This document shows positions 56,759-64,000 of a stretch of 64,000 nt of DNA, in pieces. Under the pieces are notes generated by a model that saw only the letters and a program-made list of their open reading frames with translations, was not told the origin of the DNA and did not search any database. Source of the stretch: Woeseiaceae bacterium (lineage in GTDB: Bacteria; Pseudomonadota; Gammaproteobacteria; Steroidobacterales; Woeseiaceae); NCBI GenBank assembly GCA_024640365.1, contig JAHEFE010000001.1:1-64000 (forward strand). The letters are read 5' to 3'. Positions within the stretch are counted from its first letter, which is position 1. Every line of letters starts with the position of its first letter. The position numbers and the translations under genes are program-made.

Positions 56759-57664
56759 CTATTTCCGATCGCCGTTCGAGCCCTTGATGAAATCAATGAC
56801 CACCCGTGCCAATTCTGGGCCCTTGTCTTCTTGCAGGAAATGACCGGCATTACGAATCACCGTATGCGGCTGGCCTTTGGTGCCGGGTACTTTATCGAGA
56901 AATGCCTGAGCACCGCCTCGGGTTACCGGATCACGATTGCTGAATGCGGTAAGGAACGGCTTATCCCAGGCTTCCAGAACTTTCCAGGCTGCACGGTTTG
57001 CGTCGCTGGCCGGGTCATCGGGTGTGCACGGGACCAGGCGAGGAAAGGCTCTAGCTCCTGCTTTGTAAGCGCCGCTTGGAAAAGGCGCGTTGTAGGCTGC
57101 TACGACTTCGGCGGGCAACTCGCTGATTGTGGCGCGTTGCAGGATGCGTCCAATCGGAAACCAGGGGCTGTAACTGGCGAACGCTTTCCAGATGTGAAAA
57201 GCGCGCGGCAATTCCTGATCGCCGGTGGGTAAGCCACCGTTAGCCAGCACGATGCGGGAAAAGCGTTCACTATTTTCGGTGGCAATCCGTAAGCCGATCA
57301 GAGATCCCCAGTCCTGGCAGACGAGCGTGATATTGCGCAGGTCAGTTTCGAGCAGGAATCGATTCATCCAGTCCACATGTTTCTGGAAACTGTAGTTGGA
57401 TTTGCGAGCGGGTTTATCCGATTTGCCGAAGCCAATCAGATCCGGCGCCACAGCCCGCAGGCCGGCGTCAACAATGGGCGGGATCATATGGCGATAAAGA
57501 AATGACCAACTGGGTTCGCCGTGCATGAGAAGAACGGTTTCTGCTGTGGGCGGACCTTCGTCAACGTAATGCAGCCGCATACCGTCAACTTCAACGAAAT
57601 GTTCTGCAAATGGATAGTCGGGCAGGTCGGCGAAGCGCTTCGCGGATGTGCGCAGTACTTTCAC
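56759..57664 (-). CDS. Haloalkane dehalogenase, HLD-I-like
   Basis: 301 residues. Alpha/beta hydrolase with HGEPSWSFLYR (oxyanion hole), nucleophile D118 in CQDWGS, halide-binding W119, catalytic acid D245 and base H275. These match haloalkane dehalogenase rather than Ser hydrolases. No signal peptide. Cleaves carbon-halogen bonds in haloalkanes by hydrolysis (family knowledge). Assignment as HLD-I is from residue order. An epoxide hydrolase is less likely. Confidence 0.88.
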   Translation of the reverse strand: MKVLRTSAKRFADLPDYPFAEHFVEVDGMRLHYVDEGPPTAETVLLMHGEPSWSFLYRHMIPPIVDAGLRAVAPDLIGFGKSDKPARKSNYSFQKHVDWMNRFLLETDLRNITLVCQDWGSLIGLRIATENSERFSRIVLANGGLPTGDQELPRAFHIWKAFASYSPWFPIGRILQRATISELPAEVVAAYNAPFPSGAYKAGARAFPRLVPCTPDDPASDANRAAWKVLEAWDKPFLTAFSNRDPVTRGGAQAFLDKVPGTKGQPHTVIRNAGHFLQEDKGPELARVVIDFIKGSNGDRK

Positions 57665-57715
57665 AATCGTTACTCCCTTGTGTGACTGTTTGTCATTTTG
57701 GATAAGCGAGCCCGC

Positions 57716-58918
57716 TTATACAAAAGAACGCCCAATAAACCAGAAAACCCCTATGCCGCAGAGCGTTGCTGCCAGTAATTGCGGTGCCAGAGGCGGAATC
57801 CAGCGTTTTGTTATCAATAATGCCAGCACTGCAATGGCGATCAATAATATCTGACCTGCCTCGACTCCCAGATTAAAGCCTAGCAACGGCTTGACCAGCT
57901 CGCCCCCAAGCAATCCCGTGGCCATGAGAAAGCTGGCGAAACCAAAACCGTGTACGAGACCAAAGGCAAGCGTTGCTGCAAACAGAATGAGTCCCGCATT
58001 TCGATTGTTGACTGAATCATTAAGCGCGGCAGCATATAGATAACAATAGGCGAATATACCGAACCCGAGGTAGGCCGCGAGCCCATGCAACGATAAAGAT
58101 CCGTACAACCAGGCCCCGAGCCCGACCAGCCAGGCGGCAACTGCAACCAATGCGGCAAGCAAACGAAATTTCTGGTGGCGCAACAAAAAGTATTCGATCG
58201 CAACCAGGGCTACTGTAAAACCAATGAAGGCTTCGACCAGCCCGCTGTTGGCGCTGACATAGCCCATAACAGCCGTAGCGAGACTGATGCTGTGGCCTAC
58301 CGTAAAGCCGGTAACCGCTACCAGGCTGCGACTCATGGCGCCAGCGATCAGCAGTAGACCCATGAGAAAAGCTATGTGATCGACGCCACTCATGATGTGA
58401 TCAACGCCGAGGCGAAAAAAATCCGCGAATGCATAGCGACCCTGATTATCGTCAGACAGGTTGACGGCCAGCGTATCTGACGCGGCAGTAAACAATGCTT
58501 CGATCTGCAACTTGCCACCGCGAAAAACGCGTGCATAGTGCACGTGAGAAGGGGCCGCATCAAACAGTGTGCGATAGCGAATATGCGCTGGTGAAGCGCT
58601 GCACACAAAATCAAGTTCGCTCTGCAGGAATCCTGCAGCCGCCGCTATGGGTCTTGATGTGAGGAGCTTGCAGTCGCTGTTATCGGCGCCGATCACGGCC
58701 GTATGTAGCAGGAGTTGTTCCGTAAAAATGGTACTTAAAGAACGACTGTAATCCCCTTCGTTGGCTAGTCGTGTAATTTCCCGTCCGGGCATGGAAACGG
58801 TTACTGATACATGCAGGTCATTTATGCGCCAGGTTGAGTAGCTCTCGCTGCGGGTATGTGCGATTGCTGTCGACGTGAACACAGTCAGACACAGCAACAG
58901 AAGACGCGCTTGTTTCAT
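57716..58918 (-). CDS. HupE/UreJ-family membrane protein
   Basis: 400 residues. Signal peptide, a periplasmic beta-rich domain (about 20-170), then a HupE/UreJ_2 core with helices. Metal-binding His lie in GVDHIMSGVDHIAFLMG and GLVHGFGFASFL. The family may transport metal, often nickel or cobalt. It overlaps the parvulin gene by four bases (ATGA), so the two are coupled. Confidence 0.85.
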   Translation of the reverse strand: MKQARLLLLCLTVFTSTAIAHTRSESYSTWRINDLHVSVTVSMPGREITRLANEGDYSRSLSTIFTEQLLLHTAVIGADNSDCKLLTSRPIAAAAGFLQSELDFVCSASPAHIRYRTLFDAAPSHVHYARVFRGGKLQIEALFTAASDTLAVNLSDDNQGRYAFADFFRLGVDHIMSGVDHIAFLMGLLLIAGAMSRSLVAVTGFTVGHSISLATAVMGYVSANSGLVEAFIGFTVALVAIEYFLLRHQKFRLLAALVAVAAWLVGLGAWLYGSLSLHGLAAYLGFGIFAYCYLYAAALNDSVNNRNAGLILFAATLAFGLVHGFGFASFLMATGLLGGELVKPLLGFNLGVEAGQILLIAIAVLALLITKRWIPPLAPQLLAATLCGIGVFWFIGRSFV

Positions 58919-59760
58919 AATGGCCGAGTAACTATCGAAGCACGTTCGCGCAATTCGGCGATGTAATCACGCAATGCCTGATCTGCGAGAGATTGTCTGT
59001 ATTTAATGAGGACCTGATTCTGGACTGACCTAAAGGGTGCGGCCTGCGGTGCTTCCTTTTGCAAAACTTCCACGACATAGGAAGTACCCGTAGCGGGGTA
59101 CACGGCGATCTCATGTTCGTTTTGTTGCTGCACGCGCGCAGTCAGCGTTGGGCCGAGGTAGTCACGCAACTTGGCTATTGGCAACAGACTGGACGGTATG
59201 GCCGCTATCGGCGTGAATTCCGGGCTGGCGACGAATGCTTCGCCTGCCTCAAGGTCTTCTGCCAGTTCCTCAGCAATATTCTTGAATGGCGTCGTCCACG
59301 CGCGAATTGCTAGCGCGGATACTGTTGTAAATTGCCCGATGTTGTCGCTATAGAATTTTTTGAGGTCGGCTTCCTCAGGGTTGCTGGCATCTGCTTCGGC
59401 GGTTGCCGACGAGATCAATGCACGCACCAGTGCACCACGTACGTTGTGCTCGGAGTGTGCCATGCCCATTGCCAATCCGTGTTGAACCAGCAGTTCCTCA
59501 TCGATAAGTCTATCGAGAACCCAGCGACGATCTGCATCATCCAGTGGATTGCGTGAATCGCTTTGCAGCCGATCGAGCGCTTCACGGTAATTTTCTCCAT
59601 CAATAAGAACGTCGTTCACGCGTGCCGCCGCGCTACTGGGGAGGTCGTCACCTCGTACTGTGAGATCCAATAGGCCTACAGCGGCCAACGCCAGACCGAT
59701 AAAGGCACCTGTTGCCAAAAACCAGAGTTTTACGGGCTCTCGCGTAGTGGATTCTTGCAT
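58915..59760 (-). CDS. Parvulin-type peptidyl-prolyl isomerase, membrane-anchored
   Basis: 281 residues from ATG 59760 (MQESTTREPVKLW). N-terminal helix (LWFLATGAFIGLALAAVGLL) and SurA/PpiD-like chaperone region, followed by a PpiC-like domain (YVVEVLQKEAPQAAPF). Active-site residues cannot be judged by eye. It probably assists folding of the coupled HupE/UreJ protein (inference). It lies between the DUF1330 and HupE genes. Confidence 0.8.
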   Translation of the reverse strand: MQESTTREPVKLWFLATGAFIGLALAAVGLLDLTVRGDDLPSSAAARVNDVLIDGENYREALDRLQSDSRNPLDDADRRWVLDRLIDEELLVQHGLAMGMAHSEHNVRGALVRALISSATAEADASNPEEADLKKFYSDNIGQFTTVSALAIRAWTTPFKNIAEELAEDLEAGEAFVASPEFTPIAAIPSSLLPIAKLRDYLGPTLTARVQQQNEHEIAVYPATGTSYVVEVLQKEAPQAAPFRSVQNQVLIKYRQSLADQALRDYIAELRERASIVTRPL

Positions 59761-59771
59761 GGCGATATTTG

Positions 59772-60203
59772 TTACGAGTGATTCAGTTGTTTGCCGTCGC
59801 ACTGGATGAGCAGCGTATCTTCAAGACCGGCATCACGATGGACGAGAGCAGCCTGATAGTCGGGCATCATTTGCATTTCGAAAAAAGCAGCACGGGATGG
59901 GTAGTAAACGAAGACAACGTCGTCCCAGGTTTTGTCGGCATCGCCTATAAAGGTTTGCTCTGCCTTTGCCCCGGCCACTATGCGCCCCCCTAGCTCAGCA
60001 ACTTTTTCTGCAGCGACAGCACCATAACGTTGATATGCCTCACGACCGGAGCAGGGTGGCCTGCCGCTGTCCTCAGCGTAGATGGCTGAGATTCGGTACT
60101 TGAGCAGGTTAAGCATTACGACTGGCTGATTTCTGTCTGCGGCGCGGAATGCGTCAATCTGTTCTTTGCTTGGGCGAATAGTGCTCATCAATTTGGCGCT
60201 CAT
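59772..60203 (-). CDS. DUF1330-family protein
   Basis: 143 residues. DUF1330 dimeric ferredoxin-like barrel with VVMLNLLKYR, EAYQRYGAVAAEKV and VFVYYPSRAAFFEM. Function unknown. It is 12 bases upstream of the parvulin gene on the same strand and divergent from the SDR gene. Confidence 0.85.
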   Translation of the reverse strand: MSAKLMSTIRPSKEQIDAFRAADRNQPVVMLNLLKYRISAIYAEDSGRPPCSGREAYQRYGAVAAEKVAELGGRIVAGAKAEQTFIGDADKTWDDVVFVYYPSRAAFFEMQMMPDYQAALVHRDAGLEDTLLIQCDGKQLNHS

Positions 60204-60272
60204 CGTAGATTAGACAGTTCGACCCTAGTGGACTACATTTCTCAGGTCAATTGATTTATTAGAGACTCGCAG

Positions 60273-61076
60273 ATGAGAGATTTGCAGGGAAAGGTTGTGT
60301 TGATTACCGGCGCCAGCGGTGGTTTTGGACAGCAGATGACCCGTCAGTTTTTGCAGGCGGATTGCCGGGTAGTGTTAAGTGATCTGGACGGCGACAAGCT
60401 GTGCGCCGTTGCAAAAGAAATGCAGCGCGAGATTGATAATGGTCAAGTGCTGGACTGTATCGGTGCCGACCTTTCTTCCAGTGAGGGATGCCAGGCGCTG
60501 TTTGACGAGGTTCGCGCGAATGAGGTCTGCCCGGATATTCTGGTCAACAATGCGGGTATAGCCATGGCCGGGCGCATGGATTTGATTCCTCGAGATCGTT
60601 GGGAAGCGCTCATGGAAATTGATTTGCTGGCGCCGATGCGTCTTTGCACTTTGTTCATGCCCGGCATGATTGCCAGGGGCAGCGGCCATATCGTCAACAT
60701 TTCATCGATCGCTGGCTGGACTGGCGCAGCGGGTTTGGCGGCCTACAATTCTGCAAAGTTCGGCTTACGTGGCTTCGGTGAAGGCCTGCAGGAAGATTTA
60801 CGAGAGCACAACATACGGGTGAGTACTGTCTATCCGTGGTTTAGTCGCACACCTATTCTGCAGTCTGAGCGTTATGGTTTGGACGAAGGCGGCGAAGTGC
60901 CGAGTGCCTGGGTGACGGAACCGGAAGATGTTGTGGCAGCAATCATCAAGGGAATTCGCCGGAACACACACCATATATTCCCGGACAAGATGGCCAATCG
61001 AATTCAGCGCATCAAACGCTATGCTCCCTTCTTGCTCGGCTTGTTATCAAAGCGCGTGGCTAGGGAGGTGCGCTAG
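60273..61076 (+). CDS. SDR-family oxidoreductase
   Basis: 267 residues, short-chain dehydrogenase. Cofactor motif TGASGGFGQ, NNAG motif (LVNNAGIAMAG), catalytic SISS...YNSAK with Ser and YxxxK. Substrate unknown; a preference for NAD or NADP is not evident. The C-terminal codons run into a 13-bp tandem repeat. Confidence 0.92.
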   Translation: MRDLQGKVVLITGASGGFGQQMTRQFLQADCRVVLSDLDGDKLCAVAKEMQREIDNGQVLDCIGADLSSSEGCQALFDEVRANEVCPDILVNNAGIAMAGRMDLIPRDRWEALMEIDLLAPMRLCTLFMPGMIARGSGHIVNISSIAGWTGAAGLAAYNSAKFGLRGFGEGLQEDLREHNIRVSTVYPWFSRTPILQSERYGLDEGGEVPSAWVTEPEDVVAAIIKGIRRNTHHIFPDKMANRIQRIKRYAPFLLGLLSKRVAREVR

Positions 61077-61119
61077 GGAAGTGCGCCAGGGAAGTGCGCC
61101 AGGGAAGTGCTCTAGGTTG
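61055..61119. repeat. 13-bp tandem repeat at the end of the SDR gene
   Basis: Units GTGCGCTAGGGAA (61068-61080), GTGCGCCAGGGAA (61081-61093), GTGCGCCAGGGAA (61094-61106) and GTGCTCTAGGTTG (61107-61119), with a degenerate unit before. The first full unit contains the SDR stop codon. Confidence 0.9.
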
Positions 61120-61222
61120 GCAGTAGCTGCTGTCAGCGTATGCTGACGGCCGACCAGACGGTATAGCTAAACGACAGATCCCCGGTACAATGATCGCAAG
61201 TTTTAACTGTCGAGATACCTGT

Positions 61223-61669
61223 ATGGCCAAACTTATTGGAATAGCGCGACGTGACGCGAAACGTGCCCCCATGGAGGAGTTGCGCGAGGCCACAGTGACT
61301 ACGGAAAGTGGCGTGAATAACGATTCGCGCGGCCGGCCGGGCAATCGACAAGTTACTGTACTAAGTTACGGCGCATGGCAGGCGGCACTGCACGAGCTTG
61401 GCGAAGATATCCCGTGGCTTACGAGGAGAGCGAACTTATTCGTCGATGACCTTGAGCTCAAGGATTCCGTGGGTAATGAAATTCGTATTGGTAGCCTGCG
61501 CCTGCTGATTACAAGGGAAACGGATCCCTGTAATCGCATGGATGAGCAATGTGCTGGTTTGACCAAAGCCCTGACGCCTGATTGGCGCGGCGGAGTCTGT
61601 TGTCGGGTATTGAGCGATGGCGACATCTCGGTTGGCGACCCCATAAGTATGGCGCCCTCTGCCGACTAG
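61223..61669 (+). CDS. MOSC-domain protein
   Basis: 148 residues from ATG 61223. MOSC fold with RDTCMA-like start excluded; conserved core VTVLSYGAWQAALHELG and the Cys-containing GVCCRVLSDGDISVGDPI. MOSC domains bind molybdenum cofactor sulfur or move sulfur atoms. Function here unknown. It precedes the rhomboid gene. Confidence 0.88.
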   Translation: MAKLIGIARRDAKRAPMEELREATVTTESGVNNDSRGRPGNRQVTVLSYGAWQAALHELGEDIPWLTRRANLFVDDLELKDSVGNEIRIGSLRLLITRETDPCNRMDEQCAGLTKALTPDWRGGVCCRVLSDGDISVGDPISMAPSAD

Positions 61670-61710
61670 CAAGTTATAAAAAACCGATATTTTTTAAGGA
61701 AGAATTCAAG

Positions 61711-62340
61711 GTGACAATTTTTCAAAGTGGTCGGCACGGACCTGCTGACGAGAGCCAGATTCCGACAATAATTTTTGCGTTGTTGGTAGCCAACGGCCTG
61801 ATGTTTGCATTAGAGCAAGTCAGTTCCAATTTCATCTTATTTCATTTTGCTCTCTGGCCTCTCGGCTCAGAGCAGGTTCCATTTAGGATCTGGCAGTTAT
61901 TGAGCTACGGTTTTTTGCATGGAAGCATTAGTCACCTGATATTCAACATGTTTGCGTTATGGATGTTTGGCCGTGATGTAGAGAAAGTACTCGGCCCCCA
62001 ACGCTTCCTGATTTTCTACGTGGCTTGTGTCTTCGGCGCAGGCATCGTGCAGCTCATAGTCGCTGCGATGCAGGGCGGCTTTTATCCGACCGTTGGGGCA
62101 TCAGGCGGTGTATTCGGAATTCTGCTGGCGTTCGGCATGATATTTCCTGATCGGATGGTCCTGTTACTGATCCCACCTATTCCGATGAAGGCCAAGTACC
62201 TCGTTGTTCTGTTCGGCATCATGGAGCTCTATTTTGGTGTGACCGGACGCGAACCAGGCGTAGCAAATTTTGCACACTTGGGAGGCATGTTCTTCGGCTT
62301 TGTCTTGTTGCAGTATTGGCGCGGTAAGCGTCGCACGTGA
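61711..62340 (+). CDS. Rhomboid-family intramembrane serine protease
   Basis: 209 residues from GTG 61711, chosen because AAGGA lies about 11 bases upstream and the frame upstream overlaps the MOSC gene. Six-helix rhomboid with HGSISHLIFNMFALWMFG, catalytic Ser in GASGGVFGILLAFG and catalytic His in NFAHLGGMFFGF. It is a compact bacterial rhomboid, second in this window. It is convergent with the unknown gene at 62351. Confidence 0.93.
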   Translation: MTIFQSGRHGPADESQIPTIIFALLVANGLMFALEQVSSNFILFHFALWPLGSEQVPFRIWQLLSYGFLHGSISHLIFNMFALWMFGRDVEKVLGPQRFLIFYVACVFGAGIVQLIVAAMQGGFYPTVGASGGVFGILLAFGMIFPDRMVLLLIPPIPMKAKYLVVLFGIMELYFGVTGREPGVANFAHLGGMFFGFVLLQYWRGKRRT

Positions 62341-62350
62341 GTTTGTGAAG

Positions 62351-63052
62351 TCAGGTATGCAGTTCTTCTAAAGGTACCTTGTAGACGCGGGTGAAAATGT
62401 GCTCCATATGGTTCTCAATTTCTCTCAGAAAACTGTCTACGTCGTTTAGAGCGGCGAAGCGCGTATAGCCGGTCTCGAGAAATTCCTGCAATGCTCCAAA
62501 GCCAGCTATACGTGATGGGTGTCGCATTGCCTTGAGCATAAAACCAATCATAGGGATGCGCACGACTTCCTCAAGTTGTCGACCGAGTTGGGTCGTGATC
62601 TTCACCAAGTCCATGCATTCGTCGTAACTGGCAGCATGTCGACAGGCCTGCGCGTAATCCTGCTCAGTTATATTAGTGTTTGACGTATTGCTGTCCGCAA
62701 GCTGGCGAGAGATCGCCATATTTATTTCTAGGACTTTTGCATTCAGCCGCATGGCCACAGCCGCTCCAGCCAACGCACTGTCAGGCAGCATGCGAATCAT
62801 CAGTGGCAGTACCCGTGCAAAGTCTCTATCGCGCTGATCGATTTCAACACCGGCTAAATCGCTGACGATGAATGCCACCGCCGCGGCCTGGTCAGGTGTT
62901 CTTTGCATGTCACCGAAATACTGCAACATGTAATTCAATTGCCACTCGATAAAGGCAGGGTAGCTTTGTTGCAGTAGCGGATCACCGCTGTATTCTGCAT
63001 GCAGTTCATTACTGCGTTCGGTATAGAGTTTTAGCTCATCAGCAGCGCTCAT
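62351..63052 (-). CDS. Conserved-looking helical protein, unknown function
   Basis: 233 residues, mostly alpha-helical, with no membrane segment. I do not recognise a family. A Glu-Glu-Leu tail (LEELHT) and a pattern of amphipathic helices (FLREIENHMEHIFTRVYK) resemble the FFLEE-type hypothetical proteins. It is upstream of the M3 peptidase gene's end on the same strand. Confidence 0.6.
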   Translation of the reverse strand: MSAADELKLYTERSNELHAEYSGDPLLQQSYPAFIEWQLNYMLQYFGDMQRTPDQAAAVAFIVSDLAGVEIDQRDRDFARVLPLMIRMLPDSALAGAAVAMRLNAKVLEINMAISRQLADSNTSNTNITEQDYAQACRHAASYDECMDLVKITTQLGRQLEEVVRIPMIGFMLKAMRHPSRIAGFGALQEFLETGYTRFAALNDVDSFLREIENHMEHIFTRVYKVPLEELHT

Positions 63053-63271
63053 GCCTGTGGCTCGTTGTAGTTGGATGACGCAATCATGGTAAGGCTGTAA
63101 TTGAAGTATAGGATGGGCATTACTAACTGCTGCTGCGCATTTCTACATACACGGGGTGGTTAATGTGCAGTGGCAAAGGGTGCGTGCACAGTTGCCTGAA
63201 GGCGGTCGGCCCCGCCGCAAATGAAAGGGGCGGATTCAATAGATGTATCCGCCCCAGCCATGCCGCTTTAT

Positions 63272-64000
63272 TTACTTCTTGGGAATAGGGAAACCACGAT
63301 CGCGCATCAGCGCATCAATGCCGGCATCGTGACCGCGAAACTCTCGATAGGCATTAGCCGGATCAACCGCGTTGCGTACGGAGAACAAGTGGTCCACCAT
63401 GTTTTTTGCCATGTTTTTGTCATAGAACCCGCCCGGAGATTCCGCGAAAGCCTCCGCTGCATCAGAGGTCAGAACCTCCGCCCACATATAGCCGTAATAG
63501 CCAGCCGCATAGGATTCACCCGAGAATATATGACTGAACTGGGTAGAGCGATGCCGCATTGGGAGCTCGTCAGGCATGCCCAAGGCTAGCAGCGTCTCAC
63601 GCTCGAATGTTTGCGGATCAATCGTATCTGGATCAGTCGTGTGGTACTTCAAATCCATTAGCGCTGATGCCAGGTACTCGGTAGTTTTGAAGCCTTCGTT
63701 AAATGTGGCCGACTTCTTGATCTTTTTAATGAGGTCCGCTGGCATCGGTTTGCCAGTCTTGTAATGCACTAGGTAATTATTGATTACCCTATCGGTTGTT
63801 AGCCAGCGCTCCAATAACTGGGAGTGAAACTCTATGTAGTCTCGGACACTGCCATTCAAAGTTGGATAGTCGACGCTAGAGGAGAGCGAGTGCAGAGCAT
63901 GGCCAAATTCATGAAAGAGTGTCTCGGCATCGTCCAGCGAAATAAGTGCCGGCCGACCTGCAGCGCCTTTCGTAAAGTTGGAGTTATTGGCAGACAATAC
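63272..64000 (-). CDS. M3-family metallopeptidase (Dcp/oligopeptidase-like), C-terminal part, truncated by window
   Basis: Only the C-terminal ~240 residues are visible; the gene continues beyond 64000. Zinc motif HEFGH in FHEFGHALHSL, with the M3-family Glu in RDYIEFHSQLLERWL about 27 residues later. This matches peptidyl-dipeptidase Dcp. The ATG at 63997 is internal to the family alignment and not a true start. Confidence 0.92.
   Translation of the reverse strand, partial: VLSANNSNFTKGAAGRPALISLDDAETLFHEFGHALHSLSSSVDYPTLNGSVRDYIEFHSQLLERWLTTDRVINNYLVHYKTGKPMPADLIKKIKKSATFNEGFKTTEYLASALMDLKYHTTDPDTIDPQTFERETLLALGMPDELPMRHRSTQFSHIFSGESYAAGYYGYMWAEVLTSDAAEAFAESPGGFYDKNMAKNMVDHLFSVRNAVDPANAYREFRGHDAGIDALMRDRGFPIPKK

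Noticed and set aside
63272-63997. Frame starting at ATG 63997 as a complete small peptidase
   Set aside because: M3 enzymes have several hundred residues before the HEFGH motif; this is the C-terminal part of a gene cut by the window end.

Overview
This 64 kb chromosomal window comes from a gammaproteobacterium, probably an environmental or marine one. The evidence is gene order: dsbD-tlpA-aroQ-accB-accC-prmA-(zinc-ribbon DUF3426 protein)-dusB is a typical gammaproteobacterial run, and msrPQ, murI, folE, a NodT-type RND efflux operon and the boxBC/boxR genes all fit. Genes are dense on both strands. I see no tRNA, rRNA, insertion sequence, prophage or CRISPR array.

Layout. 0.1-10 kb (minus): redox and housekeeping operon from dsbD to dusB. 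It includes a DsbD with a duplicated N-terminal domain and a zinc-ribbon protein inflated by 45-residue acidic repeats. 10.2-12.4 kb (plus): groESL behind an exact CIRCE operator and overlapping sigma70/sigma32-like promoter elements. 12.4-18.2 kb: small lipoprotein, SulP transporter, MsrPQ periplasmic methionine-sulfoxide repair, DsbA/FrnE-like protein, epoxide-hydrolase-like protein. 18.3-21.8 kb: a complete transcriptional T-box leader (AUC isoleucine specifier, UGGU bulge, antiterminator and terminator) in front of a type-2-like isoleucyl-tRNA synthetase whose HIGH motif reads GIHH. 22-35 kb: mixed housekeeping genes (murI, folE, msrA, a CDF transporter, an MscS channel, an EamA transporter, a rhomboid) and lipoproteins. 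35-41 kb: a three-gene RND efflux operon.

41.6-57.7 kb looks like a catabolic region for aromatic and probably halogenated compounds. It holds a cytoplasmic NpRdhA-like reductive dehalogenase, a coupled NUDIX/metallo-beta-lactamase pair, a bifunctional beta-oxidation enzyme, a two-gene 2-oxoacid:ferredoxin oxidoreductase (KorAB), benzoyl-CoA epoxidase BoxB and ring-opening BoxC, a BoxR/BzdR-type regulator, a 2Fe-2S and a 7Fe ferredoxin, and a haloalkane dehalogenase. No boxA (epoxidase reductase), CoA ligase or boxD is present, so the pathway is split or uses another electron source. KorAB plus the ferredoxins is a plausible low-potential electron supply for BoxB and/or the dehalogenase (inference).

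57.7-64 kb: HupE/UreJ-like membrane protein coupled to a parvulin, DUF1330 protein, SDR dehydrogenase, MOSC protein, second rhomboid, an unknown protein, and the C-terminal part of an M3 peptidase cut by the window edge.

The strongest unusual signal is the T-box/ileS unit. T-boxes are characteristic of Firmicutes and some Actinobacteria, Chloroflexi and Deltaproteobacteria, so its presence here suggests that synthetase and riboswitch were acquired together.
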